Origin: Antedon mediterranea
Taxonomy: Eukaryota > Echinodermata > Crinoidea > Comatulida > Antedonidae
Assembly: GCF_964355755.1 (NCBI RefSeq)
Contig: NC_092676.1
Span: 14,058,288-14,122,287 of the forward strand
Reading direction: 5' to 3'
DNA length: 64,000 nt
This document shows positions 34,301 through 46,300 of this stretch, one piece after another. How positions within the stretch are numbered: position 1 is the first letter of the stretch; each line of letters starts with the position of its first letter. A program made the translations under genes and the position numbers. The notes below the pieces were generated by a model. The model worked only from the letters and a program-made list of their open reading frames with translations. It made no database searches and had not been told where the DNA came from.

Positions 34301-37300
34301 GAAGAATTTCCATCAATAAGCCTATTAATAATAATATTATAATCAGGTAGGCCGAATAAACAATTCGTCTTCTCTCGATCTTCGAGGAGCCGAATCACCG
34401 GATGTTCAGCGCGTACTAGTTACTAGGTTACTACCGTGAGTATTGACCAATCACAAACGGTGTTTCATCACATTTAGGGTGGACTTATAACAAATGAGGG
34501 CGCTATGTATGCATAGCTTAAATAGTTTAGAAGATTAATTTCTTCAAGCAAATTCCGTGGCCCAGCGGATGAAACGTTGTCTTGCGATGGAGTGACAATT
34601 CCACCCGAGTTCAAGATCGAGTAGATGACTTTTGTTTATTTATCGGCAAACTCGAGTGTTGCACACGAAAATTACACAGTCAATATCATCGTACTCGAGA
34701 ATTTATATGATTAATGACAGGGGACACGATTATTACGCGAAAATTACACAGTCAATATCATCGTTCTCGAGGATATATACGATTTACGATCCTCGCAGCG
34801 GTAGTCATGTGATGCAGTTTCAACCAATCACGTTCGCGTATTTACATAGGCTATGTAATATAACTTGATATTTGAGCCTGAGCAAGATAGTTTGATAGGC
34901 ATATTTTACTTCGATGTAAATAAGATATTACATGTTATACTGTATGTAAAATACTTTTTTGTAAATAAAAATATTTAATGGTGGTTAATTTATTAACTTG
35001 TTAATTTGTTTGTTAGTTATGATGTTATACTATTAATTATTTAGTTATTTATTAACCAAAGTGGAGTGGATTCGTGGCAATTGCAACTTGACTGTAATAT
35101 GCAAATATATAATAATATTTACTTCTTCTTGGATAAAGTTAAACCAAAATAAGCAATAATAAAAATTAAATATTTATTTTGCCATAAAGAAAGCAAAAAC
35201 TAAACATACAGTACTATATGTACAGTAATACCATGGACCTATAGGTCCATGGTAATACATACTGTAGTATTGAGCACCAGTAGCAGAGACGTCTGGACAA
35301 TCGAATATAATCGTTATCAGCTGTCTGGGTACCCAAGGCTAGTGCTAGAAAATGGCGAAAATTCGTGTATTCATTCGCCGTCAGCGAAATGAATCCGACA
35401 CTTTTCTCATCAGAAGCAAATCAACAAATCCTTTTATCAGTTTGTTTTGATATATAATCTGGATAATATATATTAAAATGGCCTTGGTTCAAGCATGTTT
35501 AACAGGTAAAATCAGATTTTTTCCTACCTAGGCCCCTTAGCACTGCGGTACCCTACGCCGTGTGGGGGAACCGATCTCGGCAGTATTTCTTAAGTAGCCT
35601 ATCTTTCGTAAAATCCTTAGTTGAATTTTATTAATATAAATTTAATTGTATGAATATGCTATTTAAATGTTATTGAAATTTTTTTTTGCTGCATTTTGTA
35701 ATTCCGCACTACTTGCTTTATCGCGATTCCAAGATGGCGGCAATTCAAATTTTGATTTGGTAATAATTCGCGAGGTCAACCACTTTGCTGCCCGACTGTA
35801 TACCAATGTAAACCACATACAGTATGTTCACATATTATATATGTCAAAGGTTATAAATTGTATTTCCAGTCATTTTATGTGAAAATGTTTCATTACTACA
35901 AATATAAATGTCTCTATTCTGAAAAAAATGACACCAAAATCGATTGAAAATGATCAGTAGTTACTGAGATATACAGATAAGAGGTCAAAGGTCAAACTGG
36001 GAGAAACGTCATTTCCGGTCATTTTTTGACGAAACTTTTCATTAGAGCAAATAGAAATATGTGGTTTGTGAACAATTTAACACCAGAATCAAGTCTCTAC
36101 TGTTTATAGTTGCCAAGATATGAAGACTTTTTGTTTTTATGGTGGCCATTTTGAAATCAAGATGGCCGCCATACCGGACGTTGGACACTTGGCACCCCCC
36201 GATATTTTTAATCTATATACATCAAAGAAACTTTGTGGCAAGTTTCATGCTTTGGTAATAAAGTGCACAACTTGGCTATTTTTATGGCACTAACTGCTCT
36301 ACTATTATCTGACAGCGAATTATAGTAATATCATGGGACTCATAAATACCAGAATGCTTTGGGATTTGTCGTTAGACTCTTTTCCCAGCCGTTTTTGGAT
36401 TGGTGGTACCAATAAATTATAGTGGAGTTTCCATTTTAACAAAAATGTCAAAGTGTAGTACTATAAAGCTGCTTGATTTCATCTAATGAATGAGTCATCT
36501 CGTGTGACGTAGCGGGCTAGAGCAGCAGCGTGAAAATCAACACCAGCTAATGTAGAAACAGTCAACAGCTTATGTAGTAACGAAAATTGTCTCCCAGCTT
36601 ATGTAGTTACTATCGCCAGCTAATGTAGAAAATGTTATATATTTTACAAAAATGTCTAAATCATTGGAGGTGTGGTCGTTAAGAGAGGTGGTCGCTTATG
36701 AGAAGCGGTCCCTTATGAGAGGAGGTGATCCCATACAAGAGGTGGTCGATTAAGAGAAGCGGTCCCTTAACAGAGATGGTAGCTACGATGCGTGGTCGTT
36801 TTAGAAAGTTGGTTGCTTACGAGAGGTGGAAAGACTGATAGGTAAGTAAAGATCGATGCATTTAACACCAAATTGCATCGTGGTTATTCACTGTTATTTA
36901 TAAAACACTTGATATACTCACAAATATGTTAACCTCGTCATACCGACAAATGTGTTTTGTGGTAACTCTTTCAAGAACATATCTTCTAAGAATCTGTCAA
37001 AATATTAACCTAATTTAAAATATCACAAATGCTATTGAATCGATACAGCGATATGGTTTATATATATTATAACAAACCAAGATCTATCTGTTCATTTATT
37101 TGGCGACTATTCCAAAAACCTTGTGGATATTTCATGTAACAGCCTTGTGAAATCCTCGTTAGCCACCAGAGGTCGCAGCCAGAGTTCATAATATCCAAAA
37201 CCACAACAAATATGTACAAGGGTATGTTTTTTTCATACACCATCCGTCTTTGGAACAAACTACCACAAGACGCTATGGAGTCAACATCACTAGAGGGATT

Positions 37301-40300
37301 CAAAATTTATATCTCTTATGTTGACATAAATTTGAAATTGTTGTTTAAAAAAAATTGTTTTACTCTTAATTTCATTATGGACTTGAACTATTCTTTAAAG
37401 CTCATAAATTATATATTTTAAGAGTCAAACAAATTATTTTTAGGCTGTGGGAATTCATATTGTCTAATTTGCCTAAATAGTTCAATATTTGATTTATATA
37501 CTCACAGATATGTAATGCTATGCAAACCCACAAATGTACCACTTTCGATTGTGTGTATTGGATTACCACTAATGTCTCTGTTAAAGAAATATTTAAAACA
37601 TTAGGCCTATACCATACTCACTATATGTTGGTTTTACAACCTTTATAACACACATTACTTTAAATGTTGACCCAAGTTTCCTATTTTCTTTCTTTTTAAG
37701 GAAAACAAGACCCCGTCTCATTCTTTAACAAAAAAGAAAAACAATTTGATCCACGTCATCTCTTTTGATCTTCTATTATTGATACAATCGCGTTGTAGAC
37801 CTATTTCTAATAAAATTATAGGCCTATTTTAGATTACAGAAAAAAATTACTTGCAAATTTGTAGAACGTCAAAAGTGATCGTTTTTACATTTAACCGCGT
37901 GATGTTTGCATTAGTGAATTACGAATTTACAGATTTGCACATTTTTTTTGCAAAACTGTGGTTGTTTGCACATTTGAGGGCAAAATGTTTGCTCAAATGT
38001 GGTTGTTTGCACAAATCTTTTTGCACATTTCACGGCTCAAAGGGCGTAATAATTTTATCTGTATTTATCATGCAAACAGAACACTACGTATTTGGGTCTA
38101 TTGTACTTACATGTTGATAAGTTGATTGAGACCAATGAACGACCCATTACGTAAATGTGTAATTCTATTTCCAGACAGACGTCTTTAGATAAAATATACA
38201 TACATTTTAAATAATAATGAAAATAATATAATAATAATACTACTAATGCAAAATTAAACATGGTTTTGCTATATTTGAAATTATATTTTAATATAGCCCT
38301 ATACTGGTGCATGTTGTATTATCTCAAGTTAAATTTATAACACATTGTATAAATAAACACATTACATAATAGTACATTGAAACGTGCCTTGTAAGTATGA
38401 TAATGTAGTCACTGAATAGAAGAAATATTTTGTGCATATCTTAAATTAAACATGTTAATTTAAATTACAAATTATACTTACAGTGTACGAAGATTATTTA
38501 ATTGAGAGAACATTCCTGGGTTTATAATTTCCAAACCTACATTTGATAAATCACTTTGGAAAAAAAAGAATGAAATAAATACAAAGTTTTCCAGAAACTA
38601 CACGGCTGTTTATTGTCTCTAGATATAGTACGCAAACTGGTGATTATGCACACATTTAGATTATTTAACAAACTAAAATTTACTAACAGGTGTAATAGTA
38701 ATTTGAACTTATTAATATCTGTCAATATGACATCATTGAGTGTTGCTCCATTGATGTGGTCTGTGTTTCTACGTTTCCTTTCATTTTGTTCTATATCACT
38801 AAGATTCCTAAAAGATTTAATTAGATTAATAATTAATGAAAACTACTATTTTCGTAATGTCAATATTAGCAAAATAACTTCCATGCATTTTTCTCTCAGC
38901 AACCTCTACACATACACATTTTCAAAATCTCGTTTAATACAAAATGTTGGGGTTTAATTACGAAAAAATATCAACAAGTCAATTAAACTCTGAATGTCAA
39001 ACTTACAAAGCCCTTGACTTCTCTGGTAGTTTAGAAGCTATATTGGAATTCCAGTATGCTCCTGCACACGAAACGGAATATCCAACACAGTTGCACTCAT
39101 CGGGACAGTCAACATCTGTATAAACAAACATATCAATATTATAAGGCATGCTTAGGCCTATACAAGGCTATAACGAACGACGATAGATGTATAAAGAATT
39201 AGAAAAGTTTAATACAAGAACTGTATAGAATAACCATTTATATGCCCACGGTCTGTGATGAAAACAACATTTTCAAACATTTTATTAAATGACGCCATGA
39301 TTAATAAGAATAATGGTTACGATACAACGATGTTGTTCTTACTGATCATGATGTAATTTGTTCGACTTTTCATCAAAGACAGTATCAATGGTTATTATTT
39401 AGTTGTAGGATGAAAACATTTGTAAATTGTTTTTTCTTTAGGGAGTATGTGAATTTATCTATTCATTGTCGTCGATATAAATGTCGTTGATATAAATGAG
39501 CCTTTAAGGTACTCATGGATATGGGTTTGGAAAAAATAAGTAATGATAAAGGCCTATTTGTCTAAAAATAAGTTATTCAAAGAGTACATGTTCTATTCGG
39601 TGTCATTCACGATATCTTTTTTTTTTATTCACTAACAATAACAATGATTGTGGGCCCTAATTAAAAAACTTTTAAACAAGCTTTCAATATTACTAGATAC
39701 GGCTCGACTTAATCCTATTAAACTCGGATGTATAATAAATAGCTCATTAACAATTAAATAAAGTATATTTACCACAATATAACTCATCGTCTCCTTGTGG
39801 ACAGTGGTTAATGTTGTCGCACACATGATCTTGAGAAATACAAACACTACCTGAGCATCTGTAACTTCCTGGACATGTAAACAAATCTAAGAAATAAGAT
39901 TTAACATTATATTAAGCTCTTTGATTTTGACAATCAGAATGATCGTTCATAGTTAATTATGGTTGGCAACAACAAATACTGTATGCCACCTTCTATTATT
40001 ATTAAAATTAAGCCTATAGTTTAATTTAAACAATTTAAGTGACATGTGAGGGTAATAAGTAGCATTCAAGTTACCACAGTAATCTTCATCGCTTCCATCT
40101 GGACAGTCTTTTTTACCATTACATCGTAGCAGCTGAGGTATGCAATATGATTCTGGACATTTGAATGCCATTTCTGAACATTCAAAATAATCTGTATACG
40201 TTACAAAAAAAATGTTGAAACAAATTATATAATATTAAAAGAGATTGATTTTCATTGTGAGATGAGCATTTTTTTCTAGAGATATTCGACATGAACATTT

Positions 40301-43300
40301 TAATATGAAACCCCGATATCCGAGTTGTTGAGTAAGCTGGCAGGTCTGTATAACTGCGCGCTATTGTGTCTCAACTAGGCCTATGGTATTTATTTGAATA
40401 AACGCACAACGTCCCACACTTCCCCCCAATAAAACAATTGGAATAATGATCACTATTATGGATTTTCACTGTAAAGCATTAATTATTATTACGTGTTTAT
40501 TGATATGTGGCATTGGCGGAGGCTTGCGCTCTCTGAGTGCTCTTTTAGTTTTTGTAGTTCAGTGGTCATGAATACAATACATTAATTCCCTGTCAATACA
40601 TAGCACATAGCCCACAGCATGTATTTTACTTTTTTATGCACACAAATAAAATCTTAAAATGATCAGTCACAGAATATGAAATAGATGTTTAAAATAGTAG
40701 TGTTTGTAGGCCTAACTGGGATTACAGCAGGGAGTTACAATTTCCTGAAAGCTGCAATGTGCAAGTGATTGCTGCGAGCAGAGAATAACGTACATATTGA
40801 TATGTACTAGACGTTGCAAAGTGTAAGCAGATTTATAGCATTATGTAGTGCACTGTCGGAAAGTTCCCTTATGTTATATGGAACAACATACTAAAAGTCC
40901 CTATATTAGATCATATCTTGGTAACCGATGGGTGTAAATAAACAGTTGTGGTGTCAAAATACTCAGAAGACCCATATTTAAAGAAATGACCCGAAATTTG
41001 GATTGTCTCAATATCTTTGACTGACCGTTGGAACAAAAATCGTCACAAATTATTCAGGAAGATTTTTTGTAGACAATGAACTTTCGAATCGGACAATTCA
41101 AATTGCTGTTGCTGAATATAAATAGCACCCATTGTTTTTATTCTAAATAAGGTAACGTAACACCTATTTCATTAAAAAGAAGCCAAATGGCAAAAATTGA
41201 TTTTTCTTCATACTTTGGTAATTAATCACACTTTAGGCAGGGAGTTGTTATCTTTAGGTAAATATAACAAAACTTAAATATATTTTTTTTAAATAATGGT
41301 TGCCATGGTAACAGGTGTGTGTGTGTCCTTTGTAGTATCCGATTAGATCATAGTTTAAGAATTTAGATTTTCACTTCGATAAAGTACATGGTAACTGAGT
41401 TGTTCCATCCAACCAAATATATTTATAGAAAATACAACTTCAAAAAAAATGTCACCTAGAAGGGACACAGACCAAGACTATCAGGGTTTTTTTTTTTTTT
41501 TTTATAGCCTTGCACACTAGACTAATGGAAGTGGTCTATTCTGTTGGCTAGAAGAAAGATTAACAAAATCAGGAGACACCTCAACATCTTGTTATTAAGT
41601 TCTTGACATGGCCACAAGTTTGAGCAATGAAGTAGTGAAGGGAAAAACAGGTTTTAAGCAACAAAATACAGTACTGTACATGGGATTGGAGAGGTCTACA
41701 CTACGTACATTGTTTGGTATCTTTATGTATGCCTACCTATATCCGGTGAACACAAAAATTTTTATTTTGATATAAGTTTATTGTAATTAGATAATTAATG
41801 ACGTCACATAAAGACATAATGTTATGTATATTTAAAGATGTATTGTCCCCCAAAAACATGAAAAATGAAGATTAATTACATCAGACTTTGTAGGTTTAAT
41901 CAAGTTAATCAATTGCGTAGAAAAAAACGAAGACGAAATTATGTTTTCACTAAAATGACAAAATAAATGGTTAAATTCAACCAAAAATCCATTGGCTGCC
42001 AGCCAATTTGACTTGTTTGCTTTAAATTACAGTTTTTTTTTCAGGTAAATAATTTTGTTTAGATCCAAGTGTTGGCTATTATATGATATTAAAATGGCAT
42101 AATCAACAAAAAAATATTTTTTTAAGGGGGACAATATATCTTTAAATAATGAACATTTCCGTATCTAAAACCTAAAATATTATTTTAAAGATATGACTAA
42201 TATATCTAAAATTCTCATATATATATATATATATATATAATATATGATAGGCCTATACACTGATTCATTTAAGCATCGTTATGCACATGTTTATAGCTAT
42301 GAATATGTACGTACACAACAAAACACTGAGTTCTAGATTATTAAACAATTTTGGGTAGGGTTTGATAAAAAATAGCCATAAGTACAGTTTTTCTTGTTTT
42401 AATATTTGATTTAATTTGAATTCAGTTCAAATTTTATGCCATTACTTTACAAATAACATATCCTGAAATCAGAAAAAATACCAACTTTTGTAACAACATC
42501 AATATAACAAAAATGTATTCCCCAAAATTTTTTGCCTCTTATCCATTCACACGCAAATCAAGTGTTACCATAGACGTTGTGAAGCTCCAAACCTTGACCA
42601 AAATTTGATTTTTTACCACAAGTAAAAACACCCCTATTGACAATAAATGGTACGGTCCATTTCCATCCCCGCGATCAACAATTTTTTGCTTTCAGTTTGT
42701 TTATAAGTCTTTCATCATCTTGTATTAAAAATTAAATTTCAACAATCCGAATTATTGAAATAAACGTTTACCCTATTTGACAGTGAAATAATAGGAAAAA
42801 TTACAAGAAAATGCTGTAATTTTTTAAGTGGCCGTTACTATGGCAACAAGATACAGATACCAACAATAATTTTATCTGTGCATGTTTCAACCAAACATCT
42901 TTTATTGTGCAAATTTTAAAGAAAATCTATTTTTTAACTTGGGCCACCTAAAGGTCGATATTTATAGACAACTGCCCTTAGAAAAGTAACAACATATATT
43001 TATATATAATATACAGGTATATCTTATTCAGACTCCACCCTGTCTCCTTTTGTTGTATTTCTTTTATTCTTGTCCACCCAGGCAGCACTTGCCAGCTTTA
43101 TACTCTGACGTTATCCAAATTCCTTCACTTGCACTGATGAAGGGCTAGTGTTGCCCGAAAGCTCTGCTAACTTTTCTGTCTGTTTTACTTTATCGTTTTG
43201 ATTTAGCTTTTCGCTTTTTTTTATAGATCCAGCCAATGATATCCACAGAATTATCATTTTTTCAGTAATTTGCATTTGGATGTATATAGTATATATATAA

Positions 43301-46300
43301 ACACAACAGGCAAAGAACATTAATTCTAAACCGCCCGGTGATATACTGAAATTTAATTAATTAATTTGAAACGATAAAGATGAGGAAATCTGTGAGAATG
43401 AGAAAAAGTCGCCCCAACCGAGACTCGAACTCGGACCGCCTGCTTGATATGCAGATGTCCTAACCATTAGACCACTGGGGCTTTCATGGTATTGTTCGAA
43501 CTCGATTGGATAACGACTCTTTAACATTCTCGGCGTGGTACGGCGGAACAGCACTAGTCCTCAGTTGTACGCACGCGCAACAGAGATCAAATTGATACGC
43601 CCTCATCTTTCAGTATTTTTATTCACGAGACGGGATCTCCGAAGAGATACTTTTATATATATAAACACAATAGGCAAAGAACATTAATTCTAAACCGCCC
43701 GGTGATATACTGAAATTTAATTAATTAATTTGAAACGATAAAGATGAGGAAATCTGTGAGAATGAGAAAAAGTCGCCCCAACCGAGACTCGAACTCGGAC
43801 CGCCTGCTTGATATTGATACCACTCCTAGTAATAAAATAGGCATTAAAGTGTTATGAAATACTTTTAGTAAGAATACAAGATTGATGGAAATACCATACC
43901 ACAGTATCTGAGATGGGTTGAATCTCTACAACCTTTCTGAAAACCATCAACAGTCAACTCGTATATACATCTTGTATCATTTTGCATACACGCCCCGTTA
44001 TTACACTGTATATCATCATCTTGACATTTAAATAGATGGTTGTGGTATTCTAAAAAAATGAAGTTTGTGTATGAGTAGGATGTGAATACGTTATTCATGT
44101 TTCAGTTTAAATTCGATGTTAAGTATATACATTTCGATAGATTATAGATACATTTGCTGTACACACACTTCAAGAAAATAGAAGAGCTTTTTTTGAAAAG
44201 TTTTAACTTAAAAGTAGTGATTTATTAAATATGTCATGACTATCGAGAATAAGGAACTAATTTGATGTTTGCGTAAAAATTAAACATTATTTTTTAATCA
44301 TCTTATAATAAATTTTGCAAACAAAGCTATAAATCAGTATAGATTATTAATTAAAATGTATTAGATGTATTATACCACAGTTTTGTTCATCTTCCCAATA
44401 TTGACCACTGCAGCTTTTGTAGCCATCGCAAACGGCACTCATTGGTTGACAAGTCCCATCGTAGCACTGAAAACTGTTGTTACATATATCTTAAAACATA
44501 ACACAGAAGTACTATTTATGTAATTTATATGACATTTTTTCGTCTTTTTTTTAACTTGTACGTTAAATCGTCGTAATAAATGATGTCTATCATTTGAAAC
44601 TCAAAGAGCCATCACTTGATTAGCTGATGCTCATACTTAGCATATCGTTCACAGTTTGGGCGTAGTAGGCCTAACACTTTTAAATGAGTATCCAATTACT
44701 ACTTGTATGCACAATGCTGTGCACAAACTGGATTTCTACTTTACTGATCGTTAGTTTCACCAGTATTATAGTGCCAGAAATAAGGTCGATCTTTCGTGAG
44801 ATCTTTTGACTATACCAGCCTACATGGCTGTTGGACTATATCTTCGTTATAACAATTTACAATCTGCTGAACCACTTTGAAAATCAAGAAAGAATAAATA
44901 ATAATAATTTGACTAATTAAATTACATTTTTTTGGCTATTATTATTATTTTTTAGTTTCTTTTCGTTAGTTTGTACGTCATGAGCCTTCCCCTTTGTATG
45001 CATTTTACCGAATATAATAATAATTGTATTTTAAAGAAATATATTGTAATCAATTCTTACCGCAACTGAATTCATCAGAACTGTCAGTACAGTCTTCAAA
45101 GAGGTTACACCTGTACGATTCTGGAACACATTCTCCATTATGGCATCGGAACTCGCCGCCTTCACATTCCGAATGTACTTAATAAAATATTTATTGAAAT
45201 TATTCACATAATACACTTTTAATAGTCTAGTTATTATTAATAGGTCATGCATAATACATAATAGGCAAATGTAATTCTGATATATAATGACGTTTTGAAT
45301 AAAAATAGTATTTGTTTCTTCAAGATATTCCTTGCAATCGCCATTGTAATCATGTGTGGGAAATGTCGTTTTCGTGTCCCAAGGTTGGCCAACATGACTT
45401 CATGTATGATACAGTCCTCCAGAACAGGTGTAATATCGACATTGGCTGTACAAAAACAATGGACATAACCTCTACTCTACCAAAAGATGTAGTGGGTTCT
45501 TTACACACGTGCGAGATGTGTCCCTGAACATCCGTTTTAACGAGAATGAACGAGAACGCTTTCACCGAACTGTAAAGAGAGCTAGCCGTTGATTGTATGG
45601 TTAAACGCGTCTAATGCGTCATAAGTATGTACGTTTAAGCTTACATAAAATAATAATCTTTGATAATTCTTACCGCATCCTTCCTCGTCTGAACCATCTA
45701 TACAATCAACGATGAAATCACACACGAGGCTGACCGAAATATTTTCCAAGCTACTTTTACATTTGAAATATTTGAAAATGTCAACACTTTGTGAATCATT
45801 GAAACCACAATAGAGTTCATCACTGTCGTCAATACAGTCTGAATGTTCATCGCAGACATATGTCTGTAAGATGCATTCACCATTGTCGCACCTAAAATGA
45901 TTTCTTCCACAGGAATTGTCATAACCTAAAAATGATTATACGATTTGTTAGATTAGATTTAGATTTTTTTGTGAGATTATAATTTTTATTTCATTTTCAC
46001 GAAATAAGGCCATTTATAATGTGGGACTTGAAGTGGTTAATTTTACTTACTTCATAATTTTATTTATTCAGATTGCGTGTAAATTTTACATTATAAAAAC
46101 ACACAAATAGACACAAAAAGAAAAATAATCAGACAGTAATATAGTTGCGTGAGTGAGATTTTAATTTGGAATCGTTAGGACTATTAGAATTTATTGCAAC
46201 TGATGGCCAATTTTTAGCAACATCATTTAATCGTGGAAAGCAAATGGTAGTACAAACAGAATTACTGTAGGCCTATTTTTAAAAGTATATTGGATGTGCC

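Larger units (their letters stand above)
29291..36302. mobile_element. Seven-kilobase element with roughly 500-bp terminal inverted repeats
   Basis: 29291-29790 is the reverse complement of 35810-36302 with modest divergence. The tips are GTAGAGCAGTTA and TAACTGCTCTAC; inside are GGTGCCAAGTGTCCAACGTC and AGATGGCCGCCATACCGG and their mirrors. It encloses a minisatellite, a decayed PIN-like fragment (31953-32350) related to the protein of the 848-13552 transposon, and smaller repeats. The shared gene family and long TIRs suggest the two elements are of one type; that is inference. Confidence 0.75.
40192..43899. other. Receptor intron with MITE, Penelope 3' end and SINEs
   Basis: Holds the TTAA MITE (41832-42145), Penelope 3' region (43028-43240) and two SINE copies (43302-43481 and 43665-43815), each entered separately. 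The rest, 40.2-41.8 and 42.2-43.0 kb, is AT-rich without recognised features. Confidence 0.7.

Noticed and set aside
34165-34398. 77-codon minus ORF as a further LRR exon
   Set aside because: It lacks the LxxLxLxxN spacing and a 72-nt phase 2 structure.
38613-38957. 114-codon plus-strand ORF and the opposing 62-codon ORF between LRR-cap and LRR 1 exons
   Set aside because: Neither fits the phase-2 LRR exon pattern, no splice sites match, and the cap exon joins LRR 1 in phase without them.
43411-43481. Ordinary tRNA-Asp gene
   Set aside because: The ATC anticodon is not the eukaryotic Asp anticodon and the sequence is attached to a SINE body found elsewhere in the window.
45698-45922. 74-codon ORF as a separate gene at the LDLa 1/2 exon
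   Set aside because: It is the wrong frame of the exon; the phase 1 frame gives two LDLa repeats.
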